DNA from: RAM1 sp041905405
GTDB lineage: Bacteria > Pseudomonadota > Gammaproteobacteria > Burkholderiales > Burkholderiaceae_C
DNA length: 64,000 nt
Direction of reading: 5' to 3'
Assembly (NCBI GenBank): GCA_041905405.1
Contig: JAYRLC010000009.1
Location: forward strand, 53,042 to 117,041
Each line of letters starts with the position of its first letter. Position 1 is the first letter of the stretch. The notes below the pieces were generated by a model, which saw only the letters and a list, made by a program, of their open reading frames with translations, made no database searches and was not told where the DNA came from. Positions 9,959 to 18,789 of this stretch are shown here, piece by piece. Both the position numbers and the translations under genes were made by a program.

Positions 9959-10414
9959 ATGAAATACCAGAAAACGGAGCTGGGCCAGCAGGCCCTGAAG
10001 AACCGTTCCATCCCGCTGTCGCCGCGCCAGCGGTCGGCCTTCATCCTGTTCGATGGGCGCCGCAGCGTGGCCGACGTGCTCCAAGCGACCGAGGGGCTGG
10101 GCGTCACCCGGGAAGACGTCGACTACATGACGGGCATGGGCCTGCTTGAGCAGGCGACCGGCGTCGCGCAGGTGCCCCCTCAGCTGGAGCCACCGGCCGC
10201 GGAATTCGCCGCGCTGCCGGACGCAGAGCGTTACCGCCTGGCCTACCCGCTGGCCGTGCAACTGGCCGGCACGCTGGGGCTCAAGGGCTACCGGCTGGTG
10301 CTGGCCGTGGAAAGCGCCGGCAACTGCGACGACCTGGTCAAGCTGCTGCCGCGTCTGCAGGACGTGCTGGGCCCGCAACCCTGCCAGGCGCTGGAGCGGG
10401 TGCTGCGGGCCTGA
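9959..10414 (+). CDS. Conserved-looking hypothetical protein with a winged-helix-like N-terminus
   Basis: A 151-residue soluble protein. The start MKYQKTELGQQALK is chosen because of the CAGGAGA ribosome site just upstream and because the nine extra residues further upstream look non-coding. Residues 20-60 (RQRSAFILFDGRRSVADVLQ, then a helix and GLLEQ) resemble the small helical/winged segment found at the N-terminus of some Burkholderiales regulators. The rest is helical with no catalytic motif. I cannot assign a function. It shares orientation and close spacing with the small membrane protein before it. Confidence 0.7.
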   Translation: MKYQKTELGQQALKNRSIPLSPRQRSAFILFDGRRSVADVLQATEGLGVTREDVDYMTGMGLLEQATGVAQVPPQLEPPAAEFAALPDAERYRLAYPLAVQLAGTLGLKGYRLVLAVESAGNCDDLVKLLPRLQDVLGPQPCQALERVLRA

Positions 10415-10511
10415 ACCTGTCAGCAGCGTTGGAAGGGGTATCGCCGTGTAACGCACACGGTCATGGGGCCGTGCCTAGAATGTTCGGCCTCACCCCCGAA
10501 AGACCCACCGC

Positions 10512-13500
10512 ATGACCCAGGGACTGATCCGCATCCGCGGCGCCAGACAGCACAACCTCAAGAACCTCGACCTGGACATCCGCACGGGTGAACTGACCGT
10601 GGTCACCGGGCCCAGCGGCTCGGGCAAATCCAGCCTGGTGTTCGACACGCTCTATGCCGAGGGCCAGCGCCGTTACGTCGAAACGTTCAGCGCCTACGCC
10701 CGCCAGTTCCTGGACCGCATGGACAAGCCGGCGGTGGACCGCGTGGAAGGCGTGCCGCCTGCCATCGCCATCGACCAGACCAACCCGGTGCGCTCGTCGC
10801 GCTCCACGGTCGGCACCATGACCGAGCTGAACGATCACCTCAAGCTGCTGTTCGCGCGCGCGGGGCAATTGTTCGACAAACAGACCGCGCTGCCCGTGCG
10901 GCACGACACGTCCGAGACGATCTATGCCGAGCTGCACCGCCGCACGGTGGACGGCGATCCGCGCCTGGTCGTGACCTTCCCGGTCGAGCTGCCCGCCAAC
11001 ACCACGGCGGCCGAGGTGGAGCAATGGCTGTCCGCCAGCGGCTTCACCCGCGTGCAGGCCGAGCGCGAAGTCGCCACGCCCACCGGGCCGCGCAAGGTGC
11101 TGGATGTCGTGGCCGACCGCTTCCGCCTGCAAGGCACTGAGAAAGCCCGCGTCATCGAAGCGATCGAAGTGGCGCTGAAGCGCGGTACGGGGCGGTTGAG
11201 CGTGCATGCCCAAAAACCGGGGTCAGATTCCGATTACGACGTGTGGAAGTTCTCCACCGGCCTGCACTGCCCCGAAAGCGACCTGCGCTACGCCGACCCG
11301 ATCCCGTCGATGTTCTCGTTCAACTCGGCCGTGGGCGCCTGCGACGCATGCCGCGGCTTCGGCCGGGTGATCGGCGTGGACTGGGGCCTGGTGATCCCCA
11401 ACGACAAGCTCACGCTGCGCGCGGGCGCGGTCAAGACCATCCAGACCCCCGCCTGGTCCGAGGCGCAGGACGACCTCATGCGCCATGCCGAGGCGGCGGG
11501 CATTCCGCGTGACACGCCCTGGTACAAGCTCACACCCGAGCAGCAGGCCTGGGTGCTCAACGGCACGCCCGGCTACAAGGAAGGCAACTGGTCCAAGCAG
11601 TGGTACGGCATGAAGCGCTTCTTCCAGTACCTGGAGAGCAAGGCGTACAAGATGCACATCCGCGTGCTGCTGTCCAAGTACCGCAGCTACACGCCGTGCG
11701 AAACCTGCGGCGGCGCGCGGCTCAAGACTGAGAGCCTGCTGTGGCGCATCGGCACCAAGGAAGACGCCGACGCGGCGCTCCCGCCCGAAAAGCGCTTCAT
11801 GCCCGTGGGCGTGCAGTGGTCGCGCGCGCAGCTCGAAGCGCTGCCGGGCCTGAGCCTGCACGACCTCATGCTCATGCCGATAGCGCGGCTGCGGTTGTTC
11901 TTTGAGCGCCTGCAGCCCTCACCCCAACCCTCTCCCAAAGGGAGAGGGAGTGGCTTGCCCCCTCTCCCTCAAGGAGAGGGCTGGGGTGAGGGGGAGCTGC
12001 AAGCCATCAAACTCCTCTTCGAGGAAATCAACACCCGCCTCAAATACCTGGTGGACGTGGGCATCGGCTACCTCACACTGGACCGGCAAAGCCGTACGCT
12101 GTCGGGCGGCGAGGTGCAGCGCATCAACCTCACCACGGCCCTGGGTACTTCGCTGGTCAACACGCTGTTCGTGCTGGACGAGCCCAGCATCGGCCTGCAC
12201 CCGCGCGACATGAACCGCATCACCGAGGCCATGATGCGCCTGCGCGACGCCGGCAACACGCTGGTGGTGGTGGAACACGACCCGGCCGTCATGCTGGCGG
12301 CCGACCGCATGATCGACATGGGCCCCGCGCCCGGTGAGCGCGGCGGGCAGATCGTGTTTGACGGCACGCCCGACGAGCTGCGCCACGCCGACACGCTGAC
12401 GGGCCAATACCTGGGCGCGCGCAAGCAGGTGGGCATGGGCTTTCGCCGCGCGGTGACCGAATCGACACCGCGTCTCGTGCTGGAGGGCGCGCGCGAACAC
12501 AACCTGAAAGACGTGGCGGTCGAATTCCCGCTGCAACGCATGGTCTGCGTCACGGGCGTCAGCGGTTCGGGCAAATCCAGCCTGATCCAGGACGTGCTGG
12601 CGCCGGCATTGATGCGCCACTTCGGCCGCGCGACCGAATCGCCCGGTGCGCACGACCGGCTGCTGGGCGCGGACCACCTGAGCGACGTGGTGTTCGTGGA
12701 CCAGTCGCCCATCGGCAAGACGGCCCGCTCCAACCCGGCGAGCTACGTGGGCGCGTGGGACGCCGTGCGCGAGATTTTTGCCACGTCACCGCTGGCGCGC
12801 CAGCGCGGCTACACGGCGTCCAAGTTCAGCTTCAACAGCGGCGACGGGCGCTGCCCGACCTGCGGCGGCTCGGGCTTCGAGCACGTGGAAATGCAGTTCC
12901 TGAGCGACGTGTACCTGCGCTGCCCCGACTGTGACGGCAAGCGCTACCGCCCCGAGATCCTGGAGGTGACGATCGAGCGGCAGGCCATGGGCAGCGTCAA
13001 GCCGCGCATCATGAGTGTGGCCGACGTGCTGGAACTGACCGTGAGCGAGGCTGCCGCCATTTTTGCCAACGACCGTGAGGTCATCCGCGCGCTGCAGCCC
13101 ATCGTGGACGTGGGGCTGGAATACGTCAAGCTCGGCCAGCCCGTGCCCACGCTGTCGGGCGGCGAGTCGCAGCGCCTGAAGCTCGCGGGCTTTCTGGCGG
13201 GCGCGGCCAAAAACGCCACCGCCAGCCGACAGGCGACGGCGACCAAGGGCACGCTGTTCCTGTTCGACGAGCCCACCACGGGCCTGCACTTCGACGACAT
13301 CACCAAGCTCATGCGCGCGCTGCGCAAACTGATCGAAGGCGGCAATTCGCTGATCGTCATCGAACACAATCTGGATGTGATCCGCGCGTCTGACTGGCTG
13401 ATCGACCTGGGCCCGGAGGGCGGCGACGCCGGCGGCCTGATCGTGGCCGAAGGCACGCCCGAGGACGTGCGCCAGCACCCCACGTCGCACACCGGCGCCG

Positions 13501-16223
13501 CGCTGCGCGACTACGAGCAGGCCATGGGCATTGGCTCGCACAAAGTGTCTGACTCCCTTTCTCGCGCCTACCGCCCTCACCCCAACCCTCTCCCAAAGGG
13601 AGAGGGAGTGAATGCCATCCAGATCGTCAACGCCAAGGAGCACAACCTCAAGAGCCTGTCCGTCAACATCCCCCACGGCAAGTTCAGCGTGGTGACGGGC
13701 GTGTCGGGCTCGGGTAAATCGACACTGGCGTTCGACATCCTGTTCAACGAAGGCCAGCGCCGCTACCTGGAAAGCCTGAACGCCTATGCGCGCAGCATCG
13801 TGCAGCCCGCGGGCCGGCCCGAGGTGGACGCGGTCTACGGCATACCGCCCACCGTGGCGATCGAGCAGCGCCTGTCGCGCGGCGGGCGCAAGTCCACCGT
13901 GGGCACCACGACCGAGGTCTGGCACTTTCTGCGGCTCTTGTACGTCAAGCTGGGCGTGCAGCACTGCGTGAAAGACGGCGCCGAAGTGCGCCCGCAAAAC
14001 CCCGACAGCATTGCCGCGCAGCTGCTCAAGCGCTACCGCGGCAAGCACATCGGCCTGCTCGCGCCGCTGGTGGTCAACCGCAAGGGCGTGTACACCGAGC
14101 TGGCCGACTGGGCGCGCCCGCGCGGCTACACCCATTTGCGCGTGGACGGCCAGTTCCTGCCGACCACGGGCTTCCCGCGCATCGACCGGTTCAAGGAACA
14201 CACGATTGAGCTGCCCGTGTGGGCGCTGGACGTGCTCCCGTCCAATGAGGACGAACTGCGCGACAAGCTCGCCACCACACTGGAGCACGGCAAAGGCGTG
14301 CTGCACGTGCTGGAGCGCGGCGGCGACAAGCGGGTGGAGGTGTTCTCTACCTTGCGCGCCTGCCCCGTGTGCAGCACCAGCTATGCCGAGCTGGACCCGC
14401 GCCTGTTCTCATACAACAGCAAGCACGGCTGGTGCCCGGACTGCGTGGGCACGGGCGTGAAGCTCACGCGCGAGCAGCGCAAGGCGTTCGACGACACGCT
14501 GCGCGATGACGACGACAAAGGCCGCGAACAGACCTTTGCCGAACCCGAGGTCGAGGACGTGGCCGACGAGGCCTGTGCCACCTGCCACGGCACGCGGCTG
14601 AACGCGCAGGCCCGCGCCGTGAAATTCGCGGGCGTGGGCATCACCGACATTGCGCAGCTGTCGGTGCGCGAGGTGCGCGCCTGGGTCGAGACGCTGCAGG
14701 TCGAAGGCACCCTGACCGCGCGCGAAGCCGGCATCGCCCGCGATCTGATCCCCGAAATCAGAAGCCGCCTGGAGTTCCTGGAAGAAGTGGGCCTGGGCTA
14801 CCTGACACTGGACCGCGGCGCGCCGACCCTGTCCGGCGGCGAGGCGCAGCGCATCCGCCTGGCGGCGCAGCTGGGCAGCAACTTGCAGGGCGTGTGCTAC
14901 GTGCTGGACGAGCCGACCATCGGCCTGCATGCGCGCGACAACCAGATACTGCTGAACGCGCTGCACAAGCTGGGCGACAAGGGCAACACGCTGGTGGTGG
15001 TGGAGCATGACGAGGACACCATCCGCCGCGCTGACCACATCATCGACATCGGGCCGAGCGCGGGCAAGCGCGGCGGCCGCGTGGTGGCGCAGGGCAGCGT
15101 GAGCGACGTGTCCGCGGCGGACGATTCCGTGACGGGCCGCTACCTGCTGCACGCCATCAAGCACCCGATCCAGCAACGCAGGCCTATTGCAGGCGATACG
15201 CAGTTCCTGAAAGTGCGCGGCGCCAACTTGCACAACCTGGCCGGGGTGGACGCCATGGTGCCGCTCAAGCGCCTGGTCGCGGTGACCGGCGTGTCGGGTT
15301 CGGGCAAATCCACACTGGCGCGCGACGTGCTGCTGGCCAACGTGCAGGCGGCCGTCGGCAAACGCAGCGCGCCCAAATGGACGGGCTGTGACGGCGTAGA
15401 CGGCTGGCAGGCCGTGGACCGCGTGCTGGAAGTGGACCAGACCCCCATCGGCAAAACGCCACGTAGCTGCCCCGCGACCTACATCGGTTTCTGGGACACC
15501 ATCCGCAAGCTGTTCGCCGACACGCTGGAGGCGAAAGCGCGGGGCTACGGCCCCGGCCGCTTCAGCTTCAACACGGGCGAGGGCCGCTGCCCGAGTTGCG
15601 AAGGCCAGGGCATGCGCACCATCGGCATGAGCTTTTTGCCCGACGTGAAAGTGCCCTGCGAGACCTGCCGCGGCGCGCGCTTCAACCCCGAGACGCTGGC
15701 CGTGAGCTGGCGGGGCAAGAGCATTGGCGACGTGCTGCAGATGGAGGTGGACGAGGCCGTGGCCTTCTTTGCCAGCATGCCCAACATCAGCCACCCGCTG
15801 CAGCTGCTGAAGGACGTGGGCCTGGGCTACCTGACGCTGGGCCAGCCGTCACCCACGCTGTCCGGCGGCGAGGCGCAGCGCATCAAGCTCGTAACTGAAC
15901 TGAGCAAGGTGCGCGACGACGTCACGCGCCGCGGGCAGAAGGCGCCGCACACGCTGTACGTGCTGGACGAACCCACGGTGGGCCTGCACATGGCCGATGT
16001 GGAAAAGCTCATCCGCGTGCTGCACCGCCTGGTGGACGGCGGCCACAGCGTGGTGGTGATCGAGCATGACCTGGACGTGATCGCCGAAGCCGACTGGGTG
16101 CTGGACCTGGGGCCCGAGGGCGGCAACGCGGGGGGCCGCCTGGTGGCCAGCGACACGCCCGAGCAGGTGGTGGCGCTGGGCACGCACACGGGGCGGGCGC
16201 TGGCGGGCGTGCTTGCGCGATAG
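10512..16223 (+). CDS. uvrA: Double-length UvrA (two fused excinuclease ABC subunit A copies)
   Basis: A 1903-residue protein, twice the length of normal UvrA, made of two UvrA units in tandem. Four Walker A loops (GxSGSGKS) begin near residues 33, 682, 1063 and 1593, and there are four LSGGE signature loops, the first near residue 530. Zinc cysteines are seen at 781/784/804/807, 1284/1287/1308/1311 and 1693/1696/1716/1719. In the first unit, finger 1 has Cys253, Cys277 and Cys280 but Ser at 256. UvrA is a DNA-damage-recognising ABC ATPase that normally acts as a dimer and loads UvrB; here both protomers would be one chain. Double-length UvrA proteins exist in other betaproteobacteria. Two stretches of repeat-encoded residues interrupt it (see the repeats). 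It is presumably an accessory UvrA, with a normal uvrA elsewhere. Confidence 0.92.
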   Translation: MTQGLIRIRGARQHNLKNLDLDIRTGELTVVTGPSGSGKSSLVFDTLYAEGQRRYVETFSAYARQFLDRMDKPAVDRVEGVPPAIAIDQTNPVRSSRSTVGTMTELNDHLKLLFARAGQLFDKQTALPVRHDTSETIYAELHRRTVDGDPRLVVTFPVELPANTTAAEVEQWLSASGFTRVQAEREVATPTGPRKVLDVVADRFRLQGTEKARVIEAIEVALKRGTGRLSVHAQKPGSDSDYDVWKFSTGLHCPESDLRYADPIPSMFSFNSAVGACDACRGFGRVIGVDWGLVIPNDKLTLRAGAVKTIQTPAWSEAQDDLMRHAEAAGIPRDTPWYKLTPEQQAWVLNGTPGYKEGNWSKQWYGMKRFFQYLESKAYKMHIRVLLSKYRSYTPCETCGGARLKTESLLWRIGTKEDADAALPPEKRFMPVGVQWSRAQLEALPGLSLHDLMLMPIARLRLFFERLQPSPQPSPKGRGSGLPPLPQGEGWGEGELQAIKLLFEEINTRLKYLVDVGIGYLTLDRQSRTLSGGEVQRINLTTALGTSLVNTLFVLDEPSIGLHPRDMNRITEAMMRLRDAGNTLVVVEHDPAVMLAADRMIDMGPAPGERGGQIVFDGTPDELRHADTLTGQYLGARKQVGMGFRRAVTESTPRLVLEGAREHNLKDVAVEFPLQRMVCVTGVSGSGKSSLIQDVLAPALMRHFGRATESPGAHDRLLGADHLSDVVFVDQSPIGKTARSNPASYVGAWDAVREIFATSPLARQRGYTASKFSFNSGDGRCPTCGGSGFEHVEMQFLSDVYLRCPDCDGKRYRPEILEVTIERQAMGSVKPRIMSVADVLELTVSEAAAIFANDREVIRALQPIVDVGLEYVKLGQPVPTLSGGESQRLKLAGFLAGAAKNATASRQATATKGTLFLFDEPTTGLHFDDITKLMRALRKLIEGGNSLIVIEHNLDVIRASDWLIDLGPEGGDAGGLIVAEGTPEDVRQHPTSHTGAALRDYEQAMGIGSHKVSDSLSRAYRPHPNPLPKGEGVNAIQIVNAKEHNLKSLSVNIPHGKFSVVTGVSGSGKSTLAFDILFNEGQRRYLESLNAYARSIVQPAGRPEVDAVYGIPPTVAIEQRLSRGGRKSTVGTTTEVWHFLRLLYVKLGVQHCVKDGAEVRPQNPDSIAAQLLKRYRGKHIGLLAPLVVNRKGVYTELADWARPRGYTHLRVDGQFLPTTGFPRIDRFKEHTIELPVWALDVLPSNEDELRDKLATTLEHGKGVLHVLERGGDKRVEVFSTLRACPVCSTSYAELDPRLFSYNSKHGWCPDCVGTGVKLTREQRKAFDDTLRDDDDKGREQTFAEPEVEDVADEACATCHGTRLNAQARAVKFAGVGITDIAQLSVREVRAWVETLQVEGTLTAREAGIARDLIPEIRSRLEFLEEVGLGYLTLDRGAPTLSGGEAQRIRLAAQLGSNLQGVCYVLDEPTIGLHARDNQILLNALHKLGDKGNTLVVVEHDEDTIRRADHIIDIGPSAGKRGGRVVAQGSVSDVSAADDSVTGRYLLHAIKHPIQQRRPIAGDTQFLKVRGANLHNLAGVDAMVPLKRLVAVTGVSGSGKSTLARDVLLANVQAAVGKRSAPKWTGCDGVDGWQAVDRVLEVDQTPIGKTPRSCPATYIGFWDTIRKLFADTLEAKARGYGPGRFSFNTGEGRCPSCEGQGMRTIGMSFLPDVKVPCETCRGARFNPETLAVSWRGKSIGDVLQMEVDEAVAFFASMPNISHPLQLLKDVGLGYLTLGQPSPTLSGGEAQRIKLVTELSKVRDDVTRRGQKAPHTLYVLDEPTVGLHMADVEKLIRVLHRLVDGGHSVVVIEHDLDVIAEADWVLDLGPEGGNAGGRLVASDTPEQVVALGTHTGRALAGVLAR
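11916..11992. repeat. Palindromic repeat element inserted in frame in uvrA (copy 1, complete)
   Basis: A 77-base element. The outer arms CCCTCACCCCAACCCTCTCC (11916-11935) and its complement at 11973-11992 differ at one position. Inside are two small hairpins, CTCTCCC-AAA-GGGAGAG and CCTCTCC/GGAGAGG. It is read as PSPQPSPKGRGSG followed by LPPLPQGEGWGEG, between the conserved UvrA segments FFERLQ and IKLLFEEINTRL. Such Pro/Gly repeats look like REP-type DNA elements that have entered a gene. The length keeps the frame open. Confidence 0.85.
13574..13608. repeat. Second copy (half element) of the palindromic repeat, at the UvrA-UvrA junction
   Basis: 35 bases identical to the first half of the element at 11916-11950. 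Here the same DNA is read in a different frame, giving PHPNPLPKGEG instead of PSPQPSPKGRG. It sits at about residues 1021-1032, exactly between the end of the first UvrA unit (…LRDYEQAMGIG) and the start of the second (IQIVNAKEHNLKSL), so it forms part of the linker. Confidence 0.85.
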
Positions 16224-16229
16224 CCCCGT

Positions 16230-16706
16230 TCAGGCGTACGTGTCCGCGTTGATCGAGGCCCCGTCGGCGTCTGTGGGGCCCGGGTTCACCAGGAAATAGT
16301 CCTGACGCCACAGGCGGGCCAGCGAAACGCCCTCCTGAATCACCTGATGCAGGCCCGCCGGGTGGGTGTCAGCCAGCGGCAGCGCCCATTGCAGGACAAC
16401 CGTGCCGGTTTCTGGGTGGCAGCTGAATACCGGCTGATTGGCGCGCAGCGCCATGAAGTTGCTCTGCAGCAGCGCCAGCAGCACCTGTGACAGGTCGGCC
16501 CGCGACAGGTCGGGAAGCCCCAGGTCGAACAGCACGAAAATGTTGTGCGGATCGGCTGCGGGCCGGGCCATGACGTCCACCGTGACGTTGTGCCACAGCA
16601 CGCTGAACGCAACGATGCCGTCCTGCTGCTCGCGCAGTTCAGTCCGTGCGACATGGGCGATTTCGCAGAAGCCCTCGCACAGATTTTGCAGTTGAGGTGT
16701 CGTCAT
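16230..16706 (-). CDS. CesT/Tir-type secretion chaperone-like protein
   Basis: A 158-residue acidic protein whose layout matches the CesT (class I type III secretion chaperone) family: an N-terminal helix, a strand pair (VAFSVLWHNVTVDVMA), FVLFDLGLPDLSRADLSQVL with LLALLQSNF, then PVFSCHPETGTVVLQWALPL and a final helix with SLARLWRQDYFL. Such proteins dimerise and hold a secreted or membrane partner. It starts one base after the stop of the gene upstream (TGACATG), so translation is coupled, and that gene's product is the obvious partner. No type III apparatus is in the window. The region has lower GC than its surroundings. Confidence 0.7.
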   Translation of the reverse strand: MTTPQLQNLCEGFCEIAHVARTELREQQDGIVAFSVLWHNVTVDVMARPAADPHNIFVLFDLGLPDLSRADLSQVLLALLQSNFMALRANQPVFSCHPETGTVVLQWALPLADTHPAGLHQVIQEGVSLARLWRQDYFLVNPGPTDADGASINADTYA

Positions 16707-16707
16707 G

Positions 16708-18558
16708 TCAGGTGTCCTGCAGGATCTGATCGGCGGTCACGCGGCCGTCAATGAAGTCCAGAAAGCGTCCCACAGCCCCTTTGTGGTCGTGCACGTGCGC
16801 GCGAACGCCATTCATCTTTGCGGGTTGGTAACTGCCGTGGCGGTAGATATAGGCATGATCCGTCGGCTTGCGCTTGTAGGTGACAAAGCCCTTCTTCTGG
16901 TCGATGTGGATATGCGGGATATCCAGGCCGGGATAAAAGTCGCCATTGCGGTGGGAGATGGCGCGTCCCTTTTTGACCAGTTCTTTGGTCAGGGCGATCA
17001 CTTCGTCCAGCTCGCGCGCACGGGTTGGGGGCTGTGACGCTGGGTCGGATATGGACAGATCCCGGGCGGCGGGATCGGACTGCTGGGGTTGCCGATGCGC
17101 ACCGTCGTCCGGGGATTCACCTTGAGGTCTGGCGTGCTTGCCATCGCCCGCCTCGAGTGAACGGATCAGCGGCTCGAAGTGGCTCAATGCCCCGAGCTCG
17201 GTGGCCAGCTCTTCATTTCTGGGATCAACTGCCAAACGGTTTTTCATGACGGCGACCACCTCGTCGAATCCCACGCCGAGCGCGCGGATTGCACCCAGCA
17301 GCACTTGCCGCGCCGCATCGGGCGGCCAGGCGGCAATCAGCTCGCACAGCATGGCGGACGCGATGGCTGGATTGCGGTGCAGCGATTCGCGGGCTTCGCC
17401 GCGCCAGCGCGAGGCCAGCACGCGCAGATCCCGCAGCGCGGTGCCGGGTATCAGGCTGCGGGCCTCCTCGTGCACCGCCCATGCGGAGCCAGCGTGCAGA
17501 CGTTGGGGCTCGGAAAGTTCTGCGACGGTCGCGCAGTGGCCGCGCCCGCCTGCAGGCTGTACCTTGCGCAGGCGACCACGGCCAGCAGGGGCCCCTTGTT
17601 GCGCAGGGGCCTTGGGGCGCGGCGGATTTTTCCTGTCACCGCGTGCGCGTCCCCTCAGGCAAGCGACGCCGCCAACGACCAGGCCGATGGCGACTGCGAC
17701 CGGCGCCCAGTCCATGGCGGGCCGGCGGGGCGCGGACTGCGCAGAGGCGCAGACCGGATTGCGGCAGTTCCGAAGCAACCTGTCGGTGAAGTCCTGCGAC
17801 CCGTTCACCGGCGGCACGATGGCCGTTGCGAAGATGCCGTGTCCAAGGTCCATCCGGCAGAATGAATAGTTCTGTCCGGTCCAATACGCGGCGGCCCTTT
17901 CCGGATCAGCCACGTCGCCGTCCAGCAAGGCCCAGATCTGGTCGCCCATGAGGAAAAGCGTGGGAGCACATTGCTGGGCGAGCTGCAAGATCTGCCCTGG
18001 CAATGGCGCAAGCGGTTTGCGACTCGCCAGGACGTCACTGGACCAGGGAAGGCGGAATTCGGAGCTGTGAGGTGCGCCGGTCTTTGTTCCCAAAGCAAAG
18101 TGCAGATCCACCTGGCCGATGGCGACGCCGCCATCGCCACAGGTGAATGCCTGCAGGTTGACGCCCTGCGGGTCGTCCTCGTCGATCAATTTGAAGGCTT
18201 TCTGGACGGCGAGGGTATTCAGCAAGTCGTGGTTCCGCTCCCACGTGCCACATTCGTTCACGCGGTGCACGCCTCTTTCGTCCTTGGCACCTTGCGCGTA
18301 CACCGTGGGGGCCCACATGCGCGCTCCGGTGATGGCCTGCACGAAGATCGGGCAACTGGTCGAAGTTCCATGTGTGTAGTCGGCATCGGAACCCACCAAC
18401 ACCGTTCTTCCCCCCGCGTCGAGCCAGTCGCCAACGAAGTTCTGCATACCCATGGGCTGTGTACCGGACACCAGGCTGTCGGTGCCTCTTGAGGCCGCTG
18501 CACTGACTTCCGTGCTTCGCAGAAGACCGAACACGGCCAGACACGCCAGTTGGGTCAT
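16708..18558 (-). CDS. Unrecognised membrane-anchored protein with Cys-rich periplasmic domain and His-rich C-terminal domain
   Basis: A 616-residue protein in three parts. Residues 1-20 look like a secretion signal (MTQLACLAVFGLLRSTEVSA). Residues 21-280 form a periplasmic region with scattered cysteines (TSCP, NECG, FTCG, QQCA, SFCR, RNCRNPVC). A membrane helix (near 284-302) is followed by RGRARGDRK, giving an N-out, C-in topology. The cytoplasmic part is basic, then helical, then Pro/Ser-rich. The last 100 residues form a compact domain with PHIHIDQKKG, HAYIYRHG and AHVHDH. The histidines suggest metal or nuclease chemistry, but this is a guess. An in-frame ATG at 18702 would add 48 residues; neither start has a good ribosome site. 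The CesT-like gene follows directly. GC is visibly lower (33 of 60 at 16861-16920). Function unknown. Confidence 0.7.
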   Translation of the reverse strand: MTQLACLAVFGLLRSTEVSAAASRGTDSLVSGTQPMGMQNFVGDWLDAGGRTVLVGSDADYTHGTSTSCPIFVQAITGARMWAPTVYAQGAKDERGVHRVNECGTWERNHDLLNTLAVQKAFKLIDEDDPQGVNLQAFTCGDGGVAIGQVDLHFALGTKTGAPHSSEFRLPWSSDVLASRKPLAPLPGQILQLAQQCAPTLFLMGDQIWALLDGDVADPERAAAYWTGQNYSFCRMDLGHGIFATAIVPPVNGSQDFTDRLLRNCRNPVCASAQSAPRRPAMDWAPVAVAIGLVVGGVACLRGRARGDRKNPPRPKAPAQQGAPAGRGRLRKVQPAGGRGHCATVAELSEPQRLHAGSAWAVHEEARSLIPGTALRDLRVLASRWRGEARESLHRNPAIASAMLCELIAAWPPDAARQVLLGAIRALGVGFDEVVAVMKNRLAVDPRNEELATELGALSHFEPLIRSLEAGDGKHARPQGESPDDGAHRQPQQSDPAARDLSISDPASQPPTRARELDEVIALTKELVKKGRAISHRNGDFYPGLDIPHIHIDQKKGFVTYKRKPTDHAYIYRHGSYQPAKMNGVRAHVHDHKGAVGRFLDFIDGRVTADQILQDT

Positions 18559-18789
18559 GCTCGGAAACCTGAACGGCAGCCTCGATCCCGCGGTGACTTG
18601 GGGATGCGCTTCCGTGTCCTCGCCCTGCGCGGCTTTCTCGTCAGGTACGCGGCGCGTGCTGGCTTTCGCGGGAACTCCTGGCCCAGAACCTTTGATCTGC
18701 ATGGGACGAGTGTGGACGGGCGGCTTTCGGCTCGCACCAGACGAAAGGCTTGCCAAGACGAAGGCCTGTCTTGCCGCCACAATGCCGCC

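Noticed and set aside
11916..13608. CRISPR array, suggested by two identical 35-base repeats
   Set aside because: There are only two copies 1.6 kb apart, inside a conserved gene, with no spacers or cas genes.
12786..14306. Minus-strand open frame of 506 codons within uvrA
   Set aside because: It lies wholly opposite conserved UvrA domains, has no ribosome site, and shows the His/Arg/Ala composition of antisense frames.
18559..18789. N-terminal extension of the membrane-anchored protein from the ATG at 18702
   Set aside because: It would put about 48 polar residues before the signal-like helix, with no ribosome site. It remains possible because the chosen start also has a weak site.
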